A stretch of 5,420 nucleotides of DNA from NCBI GenBank assembly GCA_030148625.1, contig JASBTC010000060.1, positions 1 to 5,420 on the forward strand, read 5' to 3'. The translations under genes were made by a program, and so were the position numbers. Under the pieces are notes generated by a model. It did not search any database and had not been told where the DNA came from. It was given only the letters and a program-made list of their open reading frames with translations. Below, in pieces: positions 1 to 5,420 of this stretch. Numbering within the stretch: the first letter of the stretch is position 1; the number at the start of each line of letters is the position of its first letter. This stretch comes from Sphingobium sp. (GTDB lineage Bacteria; Pseudomonadota; Alphaproteobacteria; Sphingomonadales; Sphingomonadaceae).

Positions 1-1
1 G

Positions 2-181
2 ACCCGCAGCGAGCAGTACAAGAACGACGTCTATGTCCTGCCAAAGCATCTCGACGAAAAGGTCGCGGCGCTGCACCTCGAAAAGCTCGGCGTGCATCTG
101 TCGAAGCTGACGCAGAAGCAGGCCGACTATATCGGCGTTCCGGTCGAAGGCCCGTTCAAGCCCGACCATTATCGTTACTGA
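2..181 (+). CDS. ahcY: Adenosylhomocysteinase (S-adenosyl-L-homocysteine hydrolase), C-terminal 59 residues, partial
   Basis: This is the 3' end of the gene; the start and most of the protein lie left of the window. The enzyme reversibly splits S-adenosylhomocysteine into adenosine and homocysteine, relieving product inhibition of methyltransferases, and acts in the cytoplasm as an NAD-dependent tetramer. The reading frame from base 2 runs open to TGA at 179-181. It carries the family's C-terminal signature: a stretch reading [12 protein letters not shown], then HLEKLGV, then the invariant ending [10 protein letters not shown]. In the family, the Lys and the first Tyr of KPDHYRY (human K426 and Y430) reach into the neighbouring subunit and contact its NAD, so the most telling part is present and intact. 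The gene converges on the sulfotransferase gene, with 36 bases between the two stop codons. There is no visible functional link to its neighbours. Identification is near certain from the tail alone. Confidence 0.96.
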   Translation, partial: TRSEQYKNDVYVLPKHLDEKVAALHLEKLGVHLSKLTQKQADYIGVPVEGPFKPDHYRY

Positions 182-188
182 GAGCGCA

Positions 189-214
189 GGGGCGCCGCCA
201 CGACGCGGCGCCCC
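189..214. terminator. GC-rich hairpin between convergent genes, possible bidirectional terminator
   Basis: A perfect 10-bp inverted repeat (GGGGCGCCGC / GCGGCGCCCC) with a 6-base loop lies 7 bases after the ahcY stop and 3 bases beyond the convergent sulfotransferase stop at 218. A stable all-G/C stem between two converging genes suits a shared transcription stop. Neither strand has a run of T after the stem, so it is not a canonical intrinsic terminator; it could act with Rho or as an mRNA 3'-end stabiliser. Confidence 0.5.
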
Positions 215-217
215 GCT

Positions 218-2011
218 TCAGCCTTCCGGCGCGTCCGGATAGCCTCCCAGCGCCGGCCCCAAGGCTTCCTTGAGCGGGCCGAGCCACGCTTCATAGGCGC
301 GCCAGCGCTCGACCCCGTCGCGATTGATCGGGCGGCGCACTTGCTCCGAACTCGCGGTTCGCACCGCGCGATTATTTTCGTGAAAGCGCAGGCAATTACC
401 CTCGAACGGCAGGTCGAGCGCCGCGAGCAGTCGGCGCGTTTCGCCTTCCGGATCGGCGAGCAGATCCTCATGGATCACGCGGTGGACCCGCCCGGGCAAC
501 ACCGCGTCGACATGTGCCATCAACCGCACATAGTCGCGATAATAATGTCCCATGTCGGCAAGGTCATAAGAGAAGGCCTGGCCCTGCGCGAAATGCTGCT
601 TGAAGTTCGAAAAACCGCAATCGAGCGGATGACGCCGCGCATCGATGATCCTCGCATTCGGCAGCGCCAACAGGATCAGCCCGATATCAAACCAGTTGTT
701 CGGCATCTTGTCGATGAAATGGGCGCAGTCGGTGCCGCGGTGAAATCGGGCACGGTCGAGATAGCGCCGGCCCAGTTCGCCGAGCCGCGATGCGTTGAGA
801 TCGGCCAGTAGTTCGGGATAGGGCCGGCGCATCTCGACGACGAGGTCGCGCGCCATTTCGGAGATATAGGGAAGCTCGGCGGTTCCCTCGACAGCCGAAT
901 GGCTGGCCAATATCTGTTCGATCAAGGTCGAACCGGCACGCGGCATCCCGAGAATGAAGATCGGGGCGTTGCTGTCGTGGCCTTGGCCTTCGCGCGCCCG
1001 GAGCAGGGCCGGCGTCAGCGTGGCGATCGCCCGCGCGACCTCGCCGCCGACGCTCGCCGCGTCATGAGGCCGGCCCGCGCGAGCGAGCGCATTTCCCGCT
1101 GCGTAGTGGGAGAAGGACCTGTGGTACTCGCCGATGTCTTCCAACGCCTTGCCGAGAGCGAAATGGAGATGGACCCGCTCGTCGGGAGAGCGTGTGCTGC
1201 CCAGCGTGGTTTCCATCCGACGAATGTCTTCCGCGCCGAAGACGGCGGTCTTCAGATTGGCGAGACTCCACCAGGCCTCGCCATGCGCGGGGTGTCGCCC
1301 GAGGACGCTGCGATAGGCGGCGATGGCGTCGTCGGTGCGGCCGACGGTCTTGAGCATATGGCCATAGCCGACACGTACCGCGTCGCTTTCTCCGGCTCCG
1401 GCGAGGAAGCTTTCATAGACCGCGAGTGCCTCGTCATAGCGCGCGAGATGGCCAAGCGTGTTCGCGAGCTGGCGCGTCGCACTCTCGTTGCCGGGATCGA
1501 TATCGAGGATCGCGCGAAGCTCTGCGATCGCCTCGTCGGGCCGCCCTTGGCGGAACTTCACGGTCGCGATGCCGAGCCGTGGTTCGGCGAAGGAAGGCAT
1601 GACCGCTTGCGCGCGGCGGAACAGGGACACGGCGTCGGCATAGGCACCGATCATGTTGTCGAGTTCGGCGAGCATGATCAGTGCGCCGGGCTCGTCGGGA
1701 TTGGCTGCGAGGTGCGGACGGAGCAGATGCTCGGCCCGTTTGAGGTCGCCACGCGCCAGCGCATCGGCGGCCGCTGCCAGAAGTGGGCTACGCGCGAAAT
1801 TCTCGAGCGCTTGCCGCTCGGTCCGTTCGGCCCCTTGCGCGTCGCCGAGGCGCCTGAGCGCCGAGGCGCGGAGCCGCAGCGCATCATAGTTGCAGCCATC
1901 GACGGACAGGATCGCGTGCGCCTGTTCGAGCGCGCCGCGCGGATCGCGGGCCAGCAGGCCGCGGCCGTTGGCAAGCGCCTGTTCGAGCGTTCCGGTGCTG
2001 TCGGTTGCCAT
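218..2011 (-). CDS. TPR-repeat sulfotransferase, tyrosylprotein-sulfotransferase-like (597 aa)
   Basis: Predicted cytoplasmic enzyme that moves a sulfuryl group from PAPS to an unknown acceptor. Residues about 10-310 form six to eight tetratricopeptide-like helical repeats (for example around 144-174 and 212-241), a likely partner- or peptide-binding surface. The sulfotransferase domain (Sulfotransfer_3 type) follows at about 350-585. GMPRAGSTLIEQIL at 355-368 is the 5'-phosphosulfate loop. E379 aligns by eye with the catalytic base Glu99 of human TPST2, R358 with its Arg78, and K435 in FIDKMPNN probably with its Lys158. RRHPLD at 459-464 with S468 is the 3'-phosphate site, and RRPINRDGVERW at 559-570 is typical of the C-terminus. 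The domain looks intact. There is no signal peptide or membrane segment. The frame is open up to 2152, but that longer start would overlap the receptor gene and span its terminator, so ATG 2011 is preferred. It has no obvious Shine-Dalgarno sequence of its own; translation may be coupled to a leader ORF at 2040-2014. The acceptor cannot be told from sequence. Confidence 0.9.
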   Translation of the reverse strand: MATDSTGTLEQALANGRGLLARDPRGALEQAHAILSVDGCNYDALRLRASALRRLGDAQGAERTERQALENFARSPLLAAAADALARGDLKRAEHLLRPHLAANPDEPGALIMLAELDNMIGAYADAVSLFRRAQAVMPSFAEPRLGIATVKFRQGRPDEAIAELRAILDIDPGNESATRQLANTLGHLARYDEALAVYESFLAGAGESDAVRVGYGHMLKTVGRTDDAIAAYRSVLGRHPAHGEAWWSLANLKTAVFGAEDIRRMETTLGSTRSPDERVHLHFALGKALEDIGEYHRSFSHYAAGNALARAGRPHDAASVGGEVARAIATLTPALLRAREGQGHDSNAPIFILGMPRAGSTLIEQILASHSAVEGTAELPYISEMARDLVVEMRRPYPELLADLNASRLGELGRRYLDRARFHRGTDCAHFIDKMPNNWFDIGLILLALPNARIIDARRHPLDCGFSNFKQHFAQGQAFSYDLADMGHYYRDYVRLMAHVDAVLPGRVHRVIHEDLLADPEGETRRLLAALDLPFEGNCLRFHENNRAVRTASSEQVRRPINRDGVERWRAYEAWLGPLKEALGPALGGYPDAPEG

Positions 2012-2013
2012 CG

Positions 2014-2040
2014 TCAACGGGGTCTGCGGGCTGTGAGCAT
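2014..2040 (-). CDS. Possible 8-codon leader ORF (MLTARRPR) upstream of the sulfotransferase
   Basis: ATG at 2040-2038 is preceded, 5 bases away, by AAGAAGG (2052-2046), a fair Shine-Dalgarno match. The ORF reads Met-Leu-Thr-Ala-Arg-Arg-Pro-Arg and stops at TGA 2016-2014, two bases before the sulfotransferase ATG and in a different frame. The arrangement would let ribosomes terminate and restart at the main gene, which lacks a good site of its own. So short an ORF can occur by chance, and there is no conservation evidence here. Confidence 0.35.
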   Translation of the reverse strand: MLTARRPR

Positions 2041-2045
2041 CGCGG

Positions 2046-2052
2046 CCTTCTT
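2046..2052 (-). promoter_or_regulatory. Shine-Dalgarno-like AAGAAGG before the leader ORF
   Basis: This is the only purine-rich match to the anti-Shine-Dalgarno sequence between the terminator and the sulfotransferase start. It sits 5 bases from the ATG at 2040 but 34 bases from the ATG at 2011, which is too far to serve the main start directly. That spacing is why a coupled leader ORF is proposed. Confidence 0.35.
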
Positions 2053-2077
2053 GCCGCCCGACCGGGTTCTGCGCCAG

Positions 2078-2109
2078 AAAAAAAGGACCGGGAGCATCGC
2101 TCCCGGTCC
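2078..2109 (-). terminator. Intrinsic (Rho-independent) terminator of the TonB-dependent receptor gene
   Basis: Read on the minus strand, a perfect 11-bp stem (GGACCGGGAGC / GCTCCCGGTCC, 2109-2099 and 2095-2085) with a 3-base loop is followed at once by seven T (2084-2078). It begins 23 bases after the receptor stop at 2133. The polarity is clear because the T run exists on this strand only. It separates the receptor from the sulfotransferase gene downstream, whose ATG lies 66 bases past the T run. Confidence 0.92.
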
Positions 2110-2132
2110 CTTGTTTGCCCCCGGCGTGTTCG

Positions 2133-5100
2133 TCAGAACTTGGCGACGGCACCTGCGTAGAAGAAGCGGCCGATATTATTGTAGATGCCGCTGCCGCCGC
2201 CGATACCGGTCAGGCCGTAGGGCGGCAGGCGGTCGGCGATGTTGTCGACGCCGATATAGGCATTGAACTTGTCGTTCACGTCGACCTGCAGGCGAAGATC
2301 GTGATAGAAGACGTCCGGATAGTAGCGGATGTCGAACGCGTCCTCATTCTCCGGATCGCGGCCCTGAACCGACTGGATGTTCTCGACATTCCCGGGCGTC
2401 ATCTTGCCGATGTACCGCATCTGGTAGCCGAGCGTCACCTTGCCGTGCTTCAGTTCGACATTCCAGTTGAAGGCATCGGCCGGGTCGCCCAGTTCGTACC
2501 GGACGCGGTCGGCGAAATCGGGGCGCAGCGGATCGAGGAAATTGTCGTTCTGGAGCACATGCGTATACTGAATGCGCGTGTTCAGCGCGAATTCGCCGAA
2601 GTTCTTCCGGTATGCGGCTTCCACGTCGATCCCGCGTACCTTCAGCTTCGCGAAGTTGACCGGCCCCGACAGCAGGCTGTTGGAGATGATCTGGTACGGC
2701 GCTTCCTGGTTCGGGCCGGCGCCGGCACCGTTGCGGGTAAACAGGCCGCAGAACGAGTTGACCGGCGTTTCGGCATCATAGCAGGCATCGACGATCGTTT
2801 GCGCGTCGAGCGGGACAATGACGTTGTTCACCGTGATGTTGTAATAGTCGACCGATGCCGAGAAGCCCGGCAGGAAACGCGGCTGGAGCACGCCGCCGAT
2901 CGTCCAGGAATCCGACTTTTCGGCATCCAGATCCGGATTGCCGCCCGACAGATAGGGCAGGGATTGCAGATAGGGGATCGATGCGCCGACCGGAACGCCG
3001 GCAGCAGCGCAGTTGGCGGCGCGGTTCGGCCCGTCGCCGATATTGGCGACGTCGCACGGATCCAAAAAGCCCGGCGCGAAATTCTGTCCCGCGGGGGTGA
3101 AGAGTTCGGTCAGGTTCGGTGCGCGCACCGACCGCGCATATTGCGCGCGGAACCGGATATCCTCGATCGGCGACCATTCGACGCCGCCATTATAGGCGTA
3201 GACGGTGCCCGTCCGGCCCTTGTAGTCGGCGATGCGGCCTGCGCCGGTCAGCGTCAGCTCGTGGAAGAAGGGCATGTTCGCGAGGATCGGCACGCGAAGC
3301 TCGCCATAGATTTCCTTCACCTCGAAGGCCGGCGGGTTGAACGTCGGAATTGCGTTGTAGAAGGTCAGACCCGCATCGACGAGCGGATCCTGCGTATAGT
3401 CGTTCGTTTCGCGGCGATACTCGGCGCCGATCGCGAAGCCGACGGGGCCGCCGGGCAGCTCGAACCACTGGCTCGAATCGCCGCTGAGGAAGCCGCTGAA
3501 CACGAGCTGGGTGATCTTGCCGCGCGCGATCGTATCCTGGACCAGATAATCCTTGGCGGCCTGCGAGATATTCCCCTCGCCGAACAGATTGACCGGCGTA
3601 CAGGCGGTCACGTCGTTCGCCAGCTGCGCCTGTGCATAGTCGGGCAGGCGCGCCGCCTCGTAAGCGACCGCCGCGCTGGGATCGACCTGTGCGCGGCAAA
3701 CGATATTGCCGTTGGCAACGCCGTTCTGGAAAAGCCCCTGATCGACGGCATCGATCGCCAGCAGGAAGCGCTGGACATTGAGGTTGCCGAGAATGCGGGT
3801 GTTTTCCTTGAACTCGCCATAGTTGGCGGAAACTTCGTAGTTCCAGTCATCGTTGAACGTCCCGCGGACGCCGGCGACGATGCGATAGGTTTCGCGTTTC
3901 GCCTTTTCCTCGCGATTGCCGAGTTCGACGACGTTGCGCTGGAAGAAGAAGGGTACGTCGGTTGCCGACCCGTAATAGTCGAGCAGAAACTGCCGCGCTT
4001 GCGGGTTCAGATAGGGGTTGTCGGTGAAGAAGACTTCGCGCGGCGAACCGGTGGTGCCCCCCGAGAAGAAGAAGGGACCGCTCGCGTTGCCGAGCGAGTT
4101 CGTCCGCACATATTTGGCCTCGATGAACGGTTCGAACGCGTCGCTGACGGTGAAATGGCCGATCAGGTTGACGCTGACGCGATCGAGCTCGGGCGAGAAG
4201 CCGGTCTGCGTTCCGTCCCGAAAATTGTCGCCATCGCCGCCGAGTACCGTCGGGAAGAACTGAACGCCGACGAACTCGCCGGTCTGCGGCGTGAGCGTGC
4301 CGTCCGGGCGGAACAGATAGGGTTGCAGATAGTTGCCGGTGGCATCGCAGCAGCCGAGGAAGGTGCCGCCGTTCGAATAGATGCCGCTGCGGACGTCGCG
4401 CAGGAATACCGAATCGGGGATGCCGTCGCTGCCGTTGGGCAGGCCGGGCGCATCGGCCTGGACCTGGATGAAGGTGTTCTGCGTACGGTATGACTTGCGC
4501 TGCGATGCGTACCAGTCATTCTGCTTGGCATATTCGACGTTGACCGCGACGTTGCCACGCCCTTCGGAGAAATTGGTGCCCCAGACGCCGCTGACATAGA
4601 ATTGGCCGGCATCGCCATGCTCGCTGATGCCCGACTGGCCGCGGAGCTGGAGACCTTCGAAATCGCGCTTCAGGACGAAGTTGACGACGCCCGCGATCGC
4701 GTCCGAGCCATAGATGGCCGAGCTGCCGCCCGTGACGATATCGACCCGCTCGATCAGGTCGGTCGGGATCTGGTTGGTGTCGACCGAGACCGCGTTGCTG
4801 AGGATGTCGGAGCCGACATGGCGCCGGCCGTTCTGCAGCACCAGCGTGCGCTGGGTGCCAAGGCCGCGAAGGTCGAGAATGTTGAGGCCCGAGGTGCCGA
4901 GGAAGCGCGTCGAGTTCGACTGGCCGATCGTGCTGCGCAGCGAGGGCAGGTCGTTCAGCACGTCGCCGATCGAGGTCCGTCCCTGCTGGAAAAATTCCTC
5001 ACCGCCGACGCTGACGACGGGAACTTGCGATTCCAGGTTGGGTCTGCGGATGCGCGAACCCGTGACGATGATCGCCTCGCCGCCATCGGCGCTTTCGGCG

Positions 5101-5234
5101 GTTGCATCCGCCTGATCGGTTTGGGCATCGTCCTGCGCAAAAGCCGGGGCCGCGAGGGTCATCGCGATGACCGAAACGCCCATCAAGCCGATTTTCCGTG
5201 ATACGCGCGGTGAAAGCCCTTGAATGTTCTTCAT
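2133..5234 (-). CDS. TonB-dependent outer-membrane receptor (1033 aa), substrate unknown
   Basis: Outer-membrane barrel that imports a scarce ligand using energy passed by TonB-ExbB-ExbD. Residues 1-33 are a signal peptide (RKIGLMGVSVIAMTLAAP core, likely cut at AFA-QD). An acidic linker leads to a TonB box at about 53-60 (EAIIVTGS). The plug spans about 65-190 and includes LDLRGLGTQRTLVLQNGRR (120-138) and IERVDIVTGGSSAIYGSDAI (161-180). The barrel fills the rest, with family landmarks SVRAPNLTELF (702-712), GNPDLDAEKSDSWTIGG (765-781) and IGVDNIADRLPP (994-1005). The protein ends in Phe1033, as expected for Bam-dependent insertion. There is no N-terminal STN signalling domain, so it is not a FecA-type transducer. 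Eight cysteines (295, 296, 513, 545, 727, 742, 818, 829) occur in close pairs, probably in surface loops. Its length exceeds that of typical siderophore receptors (about 700-800), as is common for this sphingomonad-type subgroup. ATG 5234 is chosen over the in-frame ATG at 5282 because it has a ribosome binding site at the right distance and puts the signal peptide at the N-terminus. Confidence 0.95.
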   Translation of the reverse strand: MKNIQGLSPRVSRKIGLMGVSVIAMTLAAPAFAQDDAQTDQADATAESADGGEAIIVTGSRIRRPNLESQVPVVSVGGEEFFQQGRTSIGDVLNDLPSLRSTIGQSNSTRFLGTSGLNILDLRGLGTQRTLVLQNGRRHVGSDILSNAVSVDTNQIPTDLIERVDIVTGGSSAIYGSDAIAGVVNFVLKRDFEGLQLRGQSGISEHGDAGQFYVSGVWGTNFSEGRGNVAVNVEYAKQNDWYASQRKSYRTQNTFIQVQADAPGLPNGSDGIPDSVFLRDVRSGIYSNGGTFLGCCDATGNYLQPYLFRPDGTLTPQTGEFVGVQFFPTVLGGDGDNFRDGTQTGFSPELDRVSVNLIGHFTVSDAFEPFIEAKYVRTNSLGNASGPFFFSGGTTGSPREVFFTDNPYLNPQARQFLLDYYGSATDVPFFFQRNVVELGNREEKAKRETYRIVAGVRGTFNDDWNYEVSANYGEFKENTRILGNLNVQRFLLAIDAVDQGLFQNGVANGNIVCRAQVDPSAAVAYEAARLPDYAQAQLANDVTACTPVNLFGEGNISQAAKDYLVQDTIARGKITQLVFSGFLSGDSSQWFELPGGPVGFAIGAEYRRETNDYTQDPLVDAGLTFYNAIPTFNPPAFEVKEIYGELRVPILANMPFFHELTLTGAGRIADYKGRTGTVYAYNGGVEWSPIEDIRFRAQYARSVRAPNLTELFTPAGQNFAPGFLDPCDVANIGDGPNRAANCAAAGVPVGASIPYLQSLPYLSGGNPDLDAEKSDSWTIGGVLQPRFLPGFSASVDYYNITVNNVIVPLDAQTIVDACYDAETPVNSFCGLFTRNGAGAGPNQEAPYQIISNSLLSGPVNFAKLKVRGIDVEAAYRKNFGEFALNTRIQYTHVLQNDNFLDPLRPDFADRVRYELGDPADAFNWNVELKHGKVTLGYQMRYIGKMTPGNVENIQSVQGRDPENEDAFDIRYYPDVFYHDLRLQVDVNDKFNAYIGVDNIADRLPPYGLTGIGGGSGIYNNIGRFFYAGAVAKF

Positions 5235-5242
5235 GTGAATTT

Positions 5243-5247
5243 TCCCT
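5243..5247 (-). promoter_or_regulatory. Ribosome binding site of the receptor gene
   Basis: AGGGA lies 8 bases before the ATG at 5234 on the minus strand. It decides the start: the competing in-frame ATG at 5282 has only an AAGG about one base away, which is too close to work, and would add 16 basic residues ahead of a normal signal peptide. Confidence 0.8.
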
Positions 5248-5317
5248 GCCTTGGTCGGTCGAGGCCGCTTTTTGCCCGACATGCCTTAACGCAAGGTCAA
5301 GGAAATCTGGGAACTTT

Positions 5318-5324
5318 GGGGGGG
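5318..5324. repeat. Homopolymeric tract of seven G (seven C on the coding strand)
   Basis: A run of seven identical bases lies 84 bases upstream of the receptor start, in the presumed 5' untranslated or promoter region. It is the longest G/C homopolymer in the window. Such tracts can vary in length by slipped-strand mispairing, but seven is short and may be stable. Confidence 0.6.
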
Positions 5325-5342
5325 CGACCCGAGCCAGCGAAG

Positions 5343-5353
5343 GCTTTCAAAGC
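5343..5353. repeat. Short palindrome GCTTTCAAAGC upstream of the receptor gene
   Basis: Two perfect 5-base arms (GCTTT / AAAGC) surround a single central base, 109 bases upstream of the receptor ATG. It could be a regulator half-site pair or chance. The binding protein is unknown. Confidence 0.3.
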
Positions 5354-5381
5354 AGACCATTCAAGTCAAGCCGTTGGAATA

Positions 5382-5418
5382 TTTTGCGACACTTTCCGTA
5401 TCATAGTGTGGCGCAAAA
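5382..5418. promoter_or_regulatory. Imperfect inverted repeat, possible operator over the receptor promoter
   Basis: The left arm TTTTGCGACACT (5382-5393) is matched by AGTGT-GG-CGCAAAA (5405-5418), its exact reverse complement apart from two inserted bases, around an 11-base centre. Neither end has a T run suggesting a terminator. On the minus strand a possible -10 hexamer, TATGAT (5405-5400), falls in the centre. Its -35 would lie beyond the window, so the promoter cannot be confirmed. An operator-promoter overlap is an inference from this layout. I do not recognise the repeat as the site of a known regulator, and it does not resemble a Fur box. Confidence 0.45.
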
Positions 5419-5420
5419 GT

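Noticed and set aside
2012..2152. Longer in-frame start for the sulfotransferase (adds 47 residues)
   Set aside because: It would overlap the receptor gene by 20 bases and translate the terminator hairpin and its T run. The added residues look unstructured and unlike the TPR family.
899..2266. Plus-strand open frame of 455 codons antisense to the sulfotransferase gene
   Set aside because: It has no domain, it ends in an Arg-rich run antisense to the receptor's 3' end, and it crosses the terminator. It is a frame shadow.
2115..4493. Very long plus-strand open frame (792 codons) antisense to the receptor gene
   Set aside because: It lies wholly opposite a certain gene. Its product is a low-complexity mix of Ala, Arg, Ile, Val and Asp with no recognisable domain, as expected from the complement of GC-rich codons.
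5235..5282. Longer in-frame start for the receptor (adds 16 residues)
   Set aside because: It lacks a properly spaced ribosome binding site and would put a basic tail before a normal signal peptide. ATG 5234 has AGGGA 8 bases upstream.
5341..5369. TTGACT (5369-5364, minus strand) as a -35 element
   Set aside because: At spacings of 16-18 bases there is only AAAGCC or AAGCCT-like sequence, which is a poor -10. It is not supported as a promoter.
5283..5420. Fur box or TonB-receptor iron-response site
   Set aside because: No stretch resembles the AT-rich Fur consensus in this region, so iron as the ligand is not supported.
1..5420. tRNA, rRNA, CRISPR array, insertion sequence or phage attachment site
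   Set aside because: No cloverleaf-like sequence, regularly spaced repeats, transposase fragment or terminal inverted repeats with target duplication were seen. Nearly all bases are explained by the three genes.

Overview
The window looks like chromosome from a GC-rich alphaproteobacterium, most likely a sphingomonad. The grounds are the strong G/C preference at third codon positions and a TonB-dependent receptor of the type abundant in sphingomonads, sitting next to a TPR-sulfotransferase. This taxonomic call is inference from protein character, not from a marker gene.

Layout, left to right. Positions 2-181 (+) hold the last 59 codons of an S-adenosylhomocysteine hydrolase gene (ahcY), cut by the window edge. 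A 10-bp GC-rich hairpin (189-214) fills the gap to a convergent gene. Positions 2011-218 (-) encode a 597-residue cytoplasmic protein with N-terminal TPR repeats and a C-terminal PAPS-dependent sulfotransferase domain related to tyrosylprotein sulfotransferases. Upstream of its start is a possible 8-codon leader ORF with its own Shine-Dalgarno-like sequence, ending 2 nt before the sulfotransferase ATG. Next comes a textbook intrinsic terminator (2078-2109, minus-strand polarity). Positions 5234-2133 (-) encode a 1033-residue TonB-dependent outer-membrane receptor with signal peptide, TonB box, plug, barrel and terminal Phe. The last 186 bases (5235-5420) are its upstream region. They contain a clear ribosome binding site, a 7-G tract, a small palindrome, and a large imperfect inverted repeat overlapping a possible -10 element at the right edge.

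Functionally, ahcY is a housekeeping gene of the methyl cycle that merely borders the locus. The receptor and the sulfotransferase lie in the same direction and may form one unit: an outer-membrane importer of an unidentified ligand, and a cytoplasmic enzyme that sulfates an unidentified protein or small molecule. The strong terminator between them implies either a separate promoter or readthrough for the sulfotransferase. Both families are known; the least explained parts are the regulatory sequences and the sulfation target.
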